The notes under the pieces are model-generated. The model had not been told where the DNA came from. It was given only the letters and a program-made list of their open reading frames with translations, and did not search any database. Position numbers and translations under genes: made by a program. Positions 49,993 to 62,600 of a DNA stretch of 64,000 bases are shown piece after piece; the first letter of the stretch is position 1, and every line of letters begins with the position of its first letter. The DNA is from Parus major (taxonomy: Eukaryota > Chordata > Aves > Passeriformes > Paridae), in NCBI RefSeq assembly GCF_001522545.3, contig NC_031768.1:111109212-111173211 (forward strand). The letters run 5' to 3'.

Positions 49993-51177
49993 CCAACAGG
50001 TAATTAGAAAAGTATTGCTTTCCTCAGGTGTGCTGATTTTGAGCATTTCCGATATTTCTTTAACATCCTTTGAGTGTGCTTTCCACTTCCAAGCTCATTT
50101 TCACCCCACCAGAAGCCTCCCTTTGCAGCTCACCTGGTGGTTTTGTTAACCCCAAACCAAATAAATAGCAAGAGAATTGCTGTGAGGTATAAATATATCC
50201 TCTCATCCATCAAGCAGAGAGACATTTATCTGCCAGCATTCCTGACCCCAGCTCTGCTGTCTTCACTTGAGACGCTGAAGCGGAGATGTGCGTCCAGAAG
50301 GATGGATTGTGACAATATTCATTTGGAGGACTGCCTTTCTCCAGGGATATCCTCAGTGGCATCAGTGAGGTTTCTTCCAGTGTTAAATGCAAGGGTTAGT
50401 ACAGCACTGTTGCAGAATCTGAGCCCATCGTTCAGTGTTACTGTTGCTTTGGCTGAGCTTACTGATAACTCCACTTCCCACTTGGGTAGTGGAATACAGG
50501 ATTTGCTCCCAGCTTTGACCCAGTACAACCTCCCAGTCTGCCCAGCAGAAGCTGACACCCAGGAGCTCAGTGTCGTTAATAGTAGGTCACTTTTGTAGGA
50601 TGGCATGGAAAACAAGCTTGGAATTCTGACTCCATGGAGGAGAAATCCTTTCCTGCAGTCATCATTCCCTGTTCTTCCACCATTCCAACACACTCTCTGC
50701 GTGCAGGTCTTGGTTGTAGAATAACTTGACTGAAACAAGCAGGTTTTGCTTGCAAGGCAGAGCTGAACTGAGACTTTTGACATCGAATAAAAACATGATC
50801 ACTTTATTTACAGTATCTCTGTGGCACCCATTAATCCTGGAAAGCCCCTGGGTCAGACTCTGCCTCCTACAGCAAGCACAGAAAGTCAGAGATGAGGAGC
50901 ACAAAGCAAAGTGTCATCAGTGTTCTAAATGCCTCTGGCCTGCAGGAACAGAGGAAAAGGTTTTTTGCTGTTGGTTTTTAGGGATTTTTTTGGGTTTTGT
51001 TTGTTTAAATGTAATAAATTGTATAGAAATGAAATGAAAGGAAAAAACCAATCACTTTGTCACACAGACACTATTTCTCTTTGTTTTCATGGAATAATAC
51101 TTTAGGGTTTTGTAGTTAATAATGAAACATCTGCACTTCTTTTTTAATGTAAAAGTGCCTCCCTATTGTAAGAATTA

Positions 51178-51183
51178 AATAAA
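51178..51183 (+). terminator. PROS1: Candidate distal PROS1 polyadenylation signal
   Basis: AATAAA is followed by T- and GT-rich sequence (for example gttgtatttgcat), the usual form of a strong poly(A) site. It is the last of a cluster of five signals. Confidence 0.45.
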
Positions 51184-54100
51184 GCAGTATTTGCAAGTTT
51201 CTTTTCATTTTAAGTTGTATTTGCATATTTTTGTTCATTTTTGCTGTGCTTGTTCTAGTGGTCTAATGCTTTACTCGGGAGATTGTGATCATCTCCAGCA
51301 TCAGAGAAAAGAACAGGCTCCAATTAATAGGCTATCCAAATAGGCATCCATACTCTCTAGATATTTAAGTTTATTAATTGCCTAATAGTACCTGAGGAAA
51401 ACAGACTTTGCTTAAAACTACATGTGGAAATAAAGAAGATCAGGGCAAGGGACCAGTTCCTGTTTTTTGTCCTTCATCAGATTTATTTCATTGTATTTTG
51501 AGGCATAATCATTTCAGCAAGGGCCATTCAGGATTTATACAGAACAGCTGGACCTGCTCTGCATTTTCAGCTCCTGTGCACTTGTGCTACAAATCCACAT
51601 GTCCCAATTTCCTTGAAAGTGAAAGCCAGTCCTGAAATTGGTTCTCAATTACACTACAGCAGTTTAGTTTACATGCTTTGATGCCTGCATGTTTTCTGGT
51701 GGACTGAGGGGTCTTGATGCTCAAGATTGGCTCTAGATCATTTTCAAAGAAAGAGGGCCACCCTCATTTTTGTCATTCCAGTCCTGCCTGTCACTGACTG
51801 GGGCATTGATGTTGGTTCTTTAATGTCATTCATCATATGTACACACTTAGTATTTTACTGCCACAAAAACTTTTTATATAAAAATTACCGCCCTGATTTG
51901 GGCACAATTTCACATTTCATCTGCCCAAAATAGAAGTTACATATTCCAAAAAAAAAAGAAATACAAGGAAAACCAGAATAGCTAACACCCAGTGGATAAG
52001 AAGGTTATCATTAGACACCACTTTCTGAGTAAGAATCAAGGTATTGAGATATTCATGCTTTTGATAAATGCTTTCAGTCCACAAAATAGCTATACTCTCC
52101 TTGTTACACTGGGCACATCCTTCTGCTCAAGGGGCAGCTAATTCCAGTAGGGATATGTGAATAAGCAGCTGAATTGTAAGGGAGCTGGTGTGTTGCTTAC
52201 AGGCACTTGGAACAACTGAGTGGGTGCAAATTGCTACAACTTTATGCAATTCAGGACTTAATCACATGGTTTTTAAAAAGAAAAGTTTTGAGTTTATGTT
52301 TTGAGGGCTTTTTTCAGGAATTTCTAGTAGCTCAGCAAATAAGGAAAAAAGTCAGAGACTTACCCCACCTTGGTACACCGGCTTCTGGCTGAGTACTGGG
52401 GGCAGGACACACACAAGGAACCAAAATGACCATTCAGACATAACACTGAACTTGAAACAACCTGCCCCAAAACCCAAAACACGCACACAAAAAAGCACCA
52501 GCAATGCTGCCACCCTCTGTGTGGAAACTGAGCAGGTGTGAGGGCTGCAGAACTGGAGAGCAATGCTTCCAGAATTCCAGAATATTTAAAAAAATATTTA
52601 AAACATCATTAGTAGGACATAAGACACATGCTAAGCTGCATGTGAATGGTTTTACGTTTTGGGGAACTTAAAATACCAAATAAAAATGGCTTTGCCTAAA
52701 ACATGCCTCAAAAAAGAGCAGTCCATCTATAAAACAATATTTCTGACTGCCACTTGGCAATATTTCACCTTTCCAGCAACGTTGTTTCCCCTTCTTTAAG
52801 TTCTGGCATGATTTTCATCAACCAGAACTCAGCTCACAAAAAACCTCACCAAAACACAGTTGTCATTAAAGCAAGGCTAACTCTTTCCTAGCTTATCACA
52901 GAGTGTTTGATCATTGCCAGCAGCTGGTGACAGACTCCTGCCAGCTCAGCCCATGGAAAAGCAATCTGCTCTTCTAAACCTGGGTAAAATCCAGCCTTTT
53001 GCTTAGAGGTTTTTTTTTTTTTTTCTGGGACAGGAGGTCATGTGGATTTAACAAACCCATTTGCCTGGAGCAGGCAAACCCCATCACCTTGTAATTCCTG
53101 ACTTTATACAAGCACCAGGGGCAACAGAGGCATTACCCAAGCTGTACAGATGAGCTGGCGTTTGTGTCTTGCTGGAGGTTTACACTTCCACACTCTTCCA
53201 GAGGTCTCCTAAGTAGTTCATTGGCAGCTTCACAAAAGGCTCCCAGTGAAGTCATTGTGCTGCATTTGCTGTTTCCCACAGATGGGAACCAACATCAGGG
53301 CCTGCCCCAAACTGGGGTGGCTCCAAACCCCAGGGCTCGGGGTGCCCCTCTCTGCAGGGGAAATGAAATCAGTCTGGGTCAAACAGCCCAGAGAGGGACT
53401 GGTGTCCTGTCCCCACAGGAAAAGGCTGCTCTTGCAGGCACTCAGCATTTTAGACAAGGATAAATGAACAGCATTTCCAAGCATGCTCTATTTTAAAACA
53501 GTCTTCTTCTTTAAAAGCACACCCTATAAAAATAAACACTTCACATAAGATGAGCACTCTGCATCTTTTTTAAGCCTTGCATTATTACTTTCTGAACTTT
53601 ATTTACACACAAAAGACTCAACAAAGACCCTGACAAGAATTAGAAACACAGGCTATTTTTTTTTTCAAACAAGGAAACAGAATCTAATCACAATAATTTG
53701 GCTTAAGAGGGATTGATGAGTTGTTTACATGTCACTGAAAAGCCCAGCCACTGATGTGAATGATGAGTGAGTCAACTTTCCATGTTTTATTCCCACAGAA
53801 AATAAAATGGTTTTTAGAGCTACTGTGAAGCAGGTAACTTCAAAGGTTACTCTCTCACCTTTATGCACTCTGTAGCAACCTTTCTTCTCAATTGGCTTTG
53901 GACTTACATCAAAAGGTGGAGATCCCAGGAGTCCCAGGTTCCTCACCACTAACAGTATTAGTAGTGGGTACATTTAGCTGTTCCTTGCTCTGTTTAGGGT
54001 GTCAGTGACATCCTTAGCTAAAGCTGGTGAAGCAGAGCTGTGATCTACGATCTCAAGGGTTAAAAATGTAGTTTAGCTCATTTACAAGAAAGTAAGAACA

Positions 54101-57100
54101 AACTCTGTCAATATTTGAAGTGCTGAGCTGCTACCAGAAGCCTGGAGAGACCATTGCTAATGAAGGATAAAATGGATTTAATCAGTTTTACGCTACACCC
54201 TGTTGTAGTGTAAAAAAAAAGAATCCTCCATCCCTCCACCCCACACAAAAACCCAAAAACTGAACAAACAAAAAGCAACCAATGAAACTTAAAAAGTGGA
54301 CATTAATTTCTCAAAAGTTTGCATAGTGAATATTCAAACAGAGCCCCAAAGCTCTTTGTGTCTCTGCCCAGAACCAAATGGGTTTTCTTCCTTATGTGCA
54401 CTGTTTTTCCTGCTGCTAATGCTGTGTTTAATTCCTGAATTGCAAAAACTGTTTTTCTAGGCAAGTGGCAGAACAGTACACAAAGGAATGATATCCAAGG
54501 GCACAGAAGGAATTTAGGCTTCCCCTTGCTGTTGGAAGTCAAGCACCCCACAACTTTTCGTCCCTCTGGAAATCTGTCTTGTTACACTGAGGATCTCAAA
54601 GCCAAAATTTAGGTTATGTGCTGATCTTCACCAGAGCAAAGATCTGCCTGTATGCAATTGCAGAGGTTTATGTTTTCAGTCAGAGGAGAAAGGCAATAAG
54701 TCCAGAGATCTCTGACTTTAAAAAAAGAACAAAAAAAACATGTTTGTGGCAGTCCTACATGGGGACACCAGCTTTAAGCTGTCCCTGCTGAATGATGTAT
54801 ACAGAGAGTGAGAAAGCAGCTTTCCAGACAGGCCAGAAATCTGATGACTCCCCATGTCTGCTGTACATTTTGCTATATATAAATGCACAGTATTTTAACT
54901 TTTACAACCTTTTAAAGTGTTGAACATAAGCCATGCTGGCTTTCTGCAGCGATACCAAGTTTAAACCCCCACCAGGAACTTTCTGTCCAGATGCTCAGTT
55001 CCTAAAGATGAGGGAAGTTGCAACGACAGCAATGTCTTTTGCAGACTGCAGCTGGGTTTATTTGCCGCTCCCAGCCCATTTGTGCTGCTTTGTTACGGGG
55101 AGAGAAGGTCCAGGTGGCTCTGGAGCTGCAATGTTCATGTGATGTTCCACACCTTCACATTACCAAGGGTTTGTCCACTCAGACTTTGTGCTGCTGGCCA
55201 CAAGGTTCACTTTTCCAGAGTGCAATGCCAATTTTGTTACCCCACCTCACAGGGCAAAAGCCAATCCTGTCTCCTGACTCTCTTACTTTCTAAGAAAAGG
55301 TTTGTCCAAAGAGTGTCCTGAGGGAAATTCTCTCTGTTAGTCCCCTCCTTTCATGTATGAAGAGAAAGCAGATTCCTGGATGTCCTGCTGCTCACTGTGT
55401 GCTCACACAGAAATTCACCTGAGTGCAAACAAAGCATTTTGAGGTCCCTGTGAGTGTCTGTGCCTCACCTGCTTACCTTAGCAATAAAATAGCTTTGTTT
55501 GCAGTTTAAAAGGCACACTGGGTTCTGCTAGGCTCAGCCACATCTGTACTGCCGAGCCCACCACTGGTATTTAATGATCAGTTCCCTTGCTGTTTCAAAA
55601 ACCAGGAAAAGAAACTGGGTTGGTCAGATAGGACCTTACCTCTTTCTCAGCTTTTGTAAAAGGTCATCTCTTTCACTCAGTTTTTCTCAGCTCCAAGATT
55701 TCCAAGCATCCTCATGCTTCTGGATGAGGCAGTGCCTACCTGGGCTTCCTTCTCTGATTTGCCTCACACTTATTTTTCTGCTTCTGTCGTTGGATTCAAA
55801 GCATCTGGTGACATCCAGCAATATTTTGGTCTTAACACTTGGGTTCAATAGCTCTTCAAGCTGTACTTCTGGGAGAACAGAGTCCCTTGCTGTTCTCCTG
55901 GGCCAGTCTGTGGTCTCTCCACAGGGAATATGTTGTACCCTTCTGGATATGCAGTTTTGAAGGGAAAGATGTTAGCTATCATGGATTTTTAGCACAGTCA
56001 GGGCAGAGGCAGGGCAGCAGAACTCCTCTCTAGCCCTCTGAGGTGGCATAACCAGCTGCTGTTGAATTCAGTACCTGGTCTCACCTCAGGAGCTGAACTT
56101 GCATCTCTCCCAGTGCAAGAAGTTGATGGTGCTGTGACTTCCTGGGGACCAGGGTCTGCTTTCATGTTCTCCATCACTGTGTTTGGAATTTCTATCTTTT
56201 TGTGGAGGATTTGGGCCCTTATTTTGGAAAATACAGGTCTTGACCCTTCCAAAACTCCACTGCCCTGGCAAAAGAGACCCAGCATTGACATTAGACAGAC
56301 TGTGCTCTGCAGGGGAGAGGTGTTTTCCTGCTGCTGCCCCTTTGGAGCCTGACTCTTTATGTGCTGCTAAGTGCTGGTCTTCAACAAATACCTGGAGAAA
56401 GTCAGTGGTTTGGATCTATTACTGGAAAAAAATCTGCAGATGGTTAGCTGGTCATGCAAATTGTATTGTTGCTACACTTATTAAATATCTAATTTTCTCC
56501 TTTGGAGCATAAGCACCAGACCTGAACTCTGTTTCTCCTACCTGCTGAGGGCAGAGGAAGAGAGTTAAACAAAATACTCTGATCCTTCCAGGAAATACAC
56601 ATCTGGAGTTGATGGTCTTGCAGAGATGCTGAGCAGCTGCTTGTTTATTAATTCTCTGGAAATCTTTGTCTTGTTTCCAATAAAACACTTTCTGTCACAG
56701 TTTCACTACATTTCCCTAAGACTGGGGCACTGTTTTTCATTTGTATCCTCTGTTTCCCGGCCAAACACTGCATTACAACCAGAGAAAGCTTGCAGGAATG
56801 TAGCAGCATATTGGGGTGGAAAACAAACAGTCCAGGGATATTGCAAGTGTTTCCAAAACAAGCAATGCACCCTCAGCAGGGTCAGAACCAAAGTTCATCC
56901 GAAAAGGAACACAAACACTCGATGTCTGAGACAGCACAAATAAGAAATCCCATACAAAGCACTCTGAACTGTGGGGCAGGGGAGCTCAGGGGACAAAAGG
57001 GGATGGTGTATGTGCCGTGTGTCTGCTGACATCAGCCACGGTGAGGTGACCACTCAGACACTCCACCTCTGCCTCCTTGGGCAAATGTGTTCAATTAAGG

Positions 57101-57892
57101 TACCAAAAACAACGAGAAAGGGATGTTTCTCATGGCTGAGTACTGAAGTGGAGCCTGTGTTTGTGGAGAATCCCATATTTTAGAGACAAAACACATCATC
57201 CCCCCGCCACTGGAGAGTTTCTACCTTGGCTGGCAAAAGTCCTTTCATGTCAAACTGCGTTATTTTGGATGAGCAATTGCCAGTTTCTCGCTCAGTGCTT
57301 TGATATTATGTGATATACCAGATCTTGTTATGTTTACATGAGCTATTAAACCCAGCACAGTTACCTGGAAACACACAAATTAGGCTTATGTAAAATATTT
57401 GCTAATATTGTTATCAGTCTGACAACATCAACTTGGAATTCGGTGATCTTTCCACATGCTTCCCAGTGATGATTTACCTTTTCTTTTCCTCCTGGGGATC
57501 ACCTATCTCTCCATTTGCTGTTCCATAAATCAATTTTCCAGGAGTAAGGCCCCCTTTTAAAGGTTTTGTTCAGATTTGCTGTAGGGTAAATACATGTGCG
57601 TGTATTGCTGTCTGTGAAAATCCTCTCCGAGGCTGCTCAGGCATGGAATTTCCCGTGTGGACAAGGCAGGAGATGGCCCGGGGACACCGGCATTGCTGTG
57701 GAGCTCAGCGGGGCAGCACCTCTTTGTTTCCTATTAAATCACGAGGCACGGTGCTCCTTCCTCATCCCGGACATCCCCAGCTGAAGGAGGAAGGGACAGG
57801 CTCACACCCAGCCCCAGCACCCCTCCGAGGCTCTTTGGGAGCTCCAGAGGTGTTTGTGTCCCCGCTCCCCGCGGGCTGCGGATGCCGAGGCT
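51184..57892. other. Intergenic DNA downstream of PROS1: no gene recognised
   Basis: AT-rich to mixed sequence with a T run near 53010-53026 and many short open frames on both strands, none with a domain, codon pattern or splice framework. From about 57640 it becomes GC-rich and leads into the minisatellite. Confidence 0.7.
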
Positions 57893-58060
57893 CCCGGAGA
57901 TGTGCCCGGAGATGATCCCGGAGATGTGCCCGGAGATGATCCCGGAGATGATCCCGGAGATGCGCCCGGAGATGCGCCCGGAGATGCGCCCGGAGATGCG
58001 CCCGGAGATGCGCCCGGAGATGCGCCCGGAGATGCGCCCGGAGATGCTCCCGGAGATGCT
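57893..58060 (+). repeat. 12-bp minisatellite, 14 tandem copies
   Basis: Unit CCCGGAGATGNN in 14 uninterrupted copies: the variable last two bases run tg, at, tg, at, at, then cg seven times, then ct twice. Each cg copy adds CpGs. Flanking DNA from about 57640 is also GC-rich. The array keeps all frames open for long stretches, so coding frames here are artefacts. Confidence 0.97.
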
Positions 58061-58122
58061 GGAGCGGTGCGGGGACGGGAGGGGACGCGCGGTGGCGCTG
58101 CGGCACCAGGAGAGCGCCGCGT

Positions 58123-58679
58123 CTTCATCCTCATCTTCACCTGCGTCCTCATCCTCGTCCTCATCCTCATCTTCATCTGCATCCTCATCCTCATCTTCAC
58201 CTGCATCCTCATCCTCATCNCATCCTCATCCTCATCCTCATCCTCATCCTCATCCTCGTCCTTATATTCATCTACATCCTCATCCTTGTCCTCATCTTCA
58301 TCTGTATCCTCATCCTCATCTTCATCTGCATCCTCATCCTCATCTTCACCTGCATCCTCATCCTCATCCGCATCCTCATCCTCATCCTCATCCTCATATT
58401 CATCTACATCCTCATCCTTGTCCTCATCTTCACTTGCATCCTCATCCTTCATCCTCATCCACACCCTCATCCTCATCTTCATCCTCGTCCTTATCCTCAT
58501 CCAGATAAACATCCTCATCCTCACTCTTATCCTCCCCCTCACTCTCTTCCTCATCCTCATCCTCATCCTCATCCTCATCCTCATCCCGCTTTTCTGACCT
58601 TTTCCCAGCCTTTTCCCCATCCTCATCCTCATCCTCATCCTCATCCTCATCCTCATCCTCATCCTCATCCTCCTCCTCT
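58123..58679 (+). repeat. Hexamer (TCATCC)n array with 132-bp higher-order duplication and one undetermined base
   Basis: About 550 bases of TCATCC-type hexamers with point variants, interrupted by unique sequence at about 58592-58619. The variant block atattcatctacatcctcat with its following cttgtcctcatcttca occurs at 58264 and again at 58396, exactly 132 bases (22 hexamers) apart. Base 58220 is N, so the assembly is unresolved here and the true length is unknown. The complement is (GGATGA)n. Long acidic or serine-rich frames across it are repeat artefacts. Confidence 0.95.
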
Positions 58680-58756
58680 CCCACAGCCACAGGGCAGCTA
58701 CAACCCCCACAGTGTTTTAAGCAAGAAAAAGACCAGTGCAAAAATGGTAATTTCTG

Positions 58757-58785
58757 TTTATTTTATTTTATTTTATTTTATTTTA
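58757..58785 (+). repeat. (TTTTA)n pentanucleotide repeat
   Basis: About six tandem TTTTA units just after the hexamer array. On the minus strand the same bases read AATAAA repeatedly, which can mimic polyadenylation signals. Confidence 0.93.
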
Positions 58786-59280
58786 GGCAGAAACACTGCC
58801 GGGAGAAACCAAGAGCAAAGCAATCCTCAGGAACAGCTGTGGTACAAATTCACCAAGTCCTGCCATTTGCAGACTGGTGATGTTCTGTAAGCACAGACAT
58901 AACAGTTTTATTCTATTTCAATTGATGGGCAAAGAGGATTTCCCCCCACCAATGCAAAAGGAAGAGATTTAGTTTAGATGACCATCTGAAATGGCATGTG
59001 AAGATCTCATGAAGTAACTGCAGCACATCTGAAGTAAATCTCAGTAAATTCATCCTCCCCTCCACAAGTCATATTGTCTGTGAATTAAAGGGAATTAAGA
59101 TAGTTCTGTCTCAGTTTGAAAAATTACAAAATTTATAATTATGCAAGTTTCATAAAGCTGGAAAAAATCTCACCCTTTGAATTGCAAACAAAGATAAAAG
59201 CAAAAAATTGTTAGTGTAGACAGCTATGATCATCATAAATAAAAAAAGAATATATTTGAAGTATATTAAAGAGAAACTAC

Positions 59281-59472
59281 TTACTTTTCTCTTGTAGCTA
59301 ACCCAAAATATTTCACAAAAACAGTATCAGCAATATGCTCTGAAGGCATTCCCAGGTAAGCAGGTGGTCCTTTCCAGTTATGTTTACAAGGGTCACTGAA
59401 TGGCCTGCTCATTCCTGAAGGCTTTGCAGGCAATTCCAGCACCACAGCACCCAAAAGGTTTTGTGTCTGACA
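59281..59472 (-). other. Unassigned exon-like open segment
   Basis: On the minus strand a pyrimidine-rich acceptor (tttggtcctctttag) is followed by 63 open codons, including HNWKGPPAYLGMPSEHI and VFVKYFGLATREK. These end either at TAA (59283-59281) or at a good donor (gtaagt at 59284). I do not recognise the protein and found no companion exon. On the plus strand, a smaller segment (59298-59355) also has a good acceptor and donor, so strand and reality are both uncertain. It could equally be non-coding RNA or chance. Confidence 0.25.
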
Positions 59473-59599
59473 CTAAAGAGGACCAAAACCAGCAGCTCAA
59501 AGTATAACAAATGCAACAATCACCTGGGGATGCTCATTTACAGTTACTGTCTCTATGTGCCATTCATGACTAGAGGAAAACCAAGCCAAAACCTCAAAT

Positions 59600-59627
59600 A
59601 AAACAACAAACAAACAAACAAACAAAC
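59600..59627 (+). repeat. (CAAA)n tetranucleotide repeat
   Basis: About six CAAA copies after an A-rich lead; a simple microsatellite in the intergenic region. Confidence 0.9.
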
Positions 59628-62600
59628 GAGATGGGTTCAGGGATCAGTGTTTAAGATCCTCTTCAGTACAGCTGGGTTCCAATTCCCCATTTTTGGTAAA
59701 GCTTATCTTTATGTTCAGATAAGCTGGTCAAAGTTTTTCCAGCTGGGAACAACCACCCTGCTTCTCCAAAGTAAAACTGGAAAGTAAAATTAGACCTTGA
59801 CCTAAACTGAAAGCAGCAAGCCCACATATTACCACCACCAACATTCTCTGTATTTAAGAAGCACTGGGATGGAATGAGCCCATCTGGTTTATATCAACAG
59901 GCATTTGGGGTTCATCTCCACACACAAAATGTCCCAGCCCTGCACCACACAGGCAGGAAGAGTTTTACTGCACAGAAGTGGGAGCTTTGTGCTGTTATTC
60001 AGCACAGCCCTACCACACAGAGCTTACCTGCTCACAGCTCCTAGGAATGTTTATGTGCCTCCTGTTTATGGCACTGACTGTAAAAACAGAGGGCAAAAAA
60101 AGGGCCAGATGAAGTGATTTTCTGTGCAGAAGCTTAGCAGGTACAAGATGGGCAAAATGGATTTTTATCCTCAAATGTACTTCAGTTCTCCATGCAGATG
60201 GCAGTGTTTGTGCCAAGGAATGGGAGTGCTGAAGGAAAGAGATGAAGTGCAGAGCTCTAGGCTTTTTCCTTGCTTTCCAGAGCTCCAGAGGCACCAGAGG
60301 AAATTGGATATGAACTGGCTGTTCTGACTTTCTCTGGTGATCAGGCAGGGACCAGGTGGCTCTTGTATGTCTTAACCAAAACTATCACTTAATCCTTATT
60401 TTCCCCCTGAGCACTAGGGACAGAGCTGAGTCCAGCCCTTCAAACCAGCCACAGTGATACACATGGAATGGGAACACCAGCTTTTCTCCTAAATATGAGC
60501 CACCAAACGTCTCTCAGTCCCTGTTTGATTTTTAGGTGGAATTGTTTCTTCCTCTCCACTCCAGTTGGGCAGTGCATGAATCTGAATCAGACTGAAGGAG
60601 CTGGTTGGACTTCAAGCTGGAACAGAAATTGGTCTCCTGTCAACATTAAGCAAAGATAAAACCCCAGTATTACCTTTCAACTGGATTTGGAACAATTATT
60701 CATACAAAAGAACTGAGGCTGGAAATTTGAGCTGTTTCGCTCTGCAATAAGCATGGGCTTGGGTTGGGGTTTTTTGTTGCTGTTTTGACTGTAACAAAGG
60801 AATATTAGATCAGTTTGGAAATATGAAAGCCAGACACGTATTTATCATTGCCTGGTTGTCCTGAAGTCTTTTGGAAAAGCAGAGTCAGACACAAAATATC
60901 ATAAATCTCTTGCCCAAGGCTGACTGAGGGGGTAAGGTGCCATAAGAGGTGACTGCTCCTTCAGCTTCTTTAGAGTTTTTGCACAAATTGCACCGGTACA
61001 ACACGGCCCTTACCCCTTGTGCTGTGTTGATTTATTCTAATCTCTTTTACTATCAAACTGCCCCAGCATCAGCATTTCCTCAGGACAGTCCCCAGCAACT
61101 GGCTCCAACAGGGAAACCCTCCTTAATGAACATTCACCCTTGTGAATGATACTTTCCAGCTTTTCTGTTATGGACTTGTCCTTCTAGAATGGTCTTTCTA
61201 CATTTCAGTAATATATTGTCCCCATCAACTTGCTGGCAAACTTCCTGCTTTTGATGTATCAAAAAAAAAAAAAAAAGGTTTTATTGTTAAATTTTGAACC
61301 ATTCCTCCTCAAAATCGTTTTTGGCCAGCTTTATTATGGCTTCACATTTAGCTTGCCAGAAGGTTTATTATCTTTTCTGCAATCTCCATTTGGACTCCAC
61401 TTACTGAAGGGTGTCTTTTATACTTCTAATAACCTCCTTAGCTTGCTTTTAGCCATGCTGGCTTCCCTTCTTGTCCCTGGTTCTCTTAGACTTCGGGAGT
61501 CTTGGACTAGACTCCAAATGCTCTCTCTGAAAATAAAAAGTAAGAAACTCCTTGAAAGAAGACAAAAATATTATTTTTTTATATATATAGTGATTTTTCA
61601 GTGAAGCTGAAAACTGTGCCCACTCTGTAGCAGAAAATAAGGTTCAAGGTAACTTTCTCCCTCTTAGACTCCCCCTTGGAGTGATGACAGTTTTCCAGGG
61701 TGACAATAGAAGCATGTGCAGAGGTGAGGGAGAACACCTTTCATGTGGGGAACCCCCATAGCCAGCAAGCTTTAAGGGCGAGATGAAGTCCTTCAACACA
61801 CAAAATATCCACTCACAGGTCTAAAAGGTTTAATCAGCTCTTCTGAAGCCATGCAGGTTCAAAGGATTTAACATGCTTGGGAAAGAATACTGAGCTGTTG
61901 ATAGTGCAGGATGATCTGAGGTGAATGATTCCCAAAGCAAGTGCACGGAGCTGGCAAAGACTGTACCCTTAAAAGAGTGGTCAAGAGGGAATGTGTGATT
62001 TAGTAAATCAGTCAAGCAGGCAGCTCTCATCTTTGGAGTCCTGGGTTATGACTTACTTAAGGTGTTAATTACGAACGTCTTGGGTATCCACCCCTCGCTT
62101 AATTAATCTCCACACTCCAGATCACAACCAAAGCTCTCCCAGCACTGAGGGTCTCACCCCAGTGGAGGAGAGGGGAAGCTGCTGCAGGATCCAGGCCTGA
62201 AGCTGTGCAAATTCCTGTGCACCACAGGCATTTTTCCTCCAGCAGTGTCTTCCAGCTCTCAGCTTCCTGATGGAAACAGGCATCCTCAAAACCACAGCAC
62301 AGCACAACACCCCACCAAAGGAGCTTCTGCAGGTTTTAGTGCCACCCCTATTGAAATCCCCATTGATGAAAGGAAAAGGAAGCTGAAAACAGTTAAGAAA
62401 GGTCACATGAAAGTGGGAGACAACAGAGATCAAGAAAGAGCTGGATACCAACAAGAGAAATACATAAAATAGAATTAAAAAAATATAAAAATAGACATAG
62501 GCATGTCAGAGGCAATTAGATTTAAATGTTTCAGGACCTGGACTTTTCTCATAAAGTGTATTAAGTGGGGAAACACTGGCAAACATGGCTTGTTTCACTG

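Larger units (their letters stand above)
48999..51183 (+). other. PROS1: PROS1 3' UTR (end uncertain)
   Basis: Non-coding sequence after the stop contains AATAAA at 49987, 50160, 50786, 51013 and 51178, so the 3' UTR could be about 1.0 to 2.2 kb. A 174-codon open frame at 50074-50598 within it has no recognisable domain and I treat it as chance. Confidence 0.6.

Noticed and set aside
50074..50598. 174-codon plus-strand frame after PROS1
   Set aside because: It lies in the PROS1 3' UTR region between polyadenylation signals, has no recognisable domain and overlaps other unrelated open frames on the minus strand.
57893..58679. CRISPR array
   Set aside because: Units are contiguous 12-bp and 6-bp repeats without spacers in a vertebrate genome.
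58123..58679. Interstitial telomeric repeat
   Set aside because: The hexamer is TCATCC/GGATGA, not TTAGGG/CCCTAA.
57802..58710. Long minus- and plus-strand open frames (up to about 300 codons) rich in Asp/Glu, Arg/Met or Ser
   Set aside because: They are direct read-through of the 12-bp and 6-bp tandem arrays, which lack stop codons in several frames at once; one crosses the undetermined base. No gene-like context.
62122..62472. Overlapping open frames on both strands near 62.1-62.5 kb
   Set aside because: No domain, no splice framework and inconsistent composition between frames; treated as chance.
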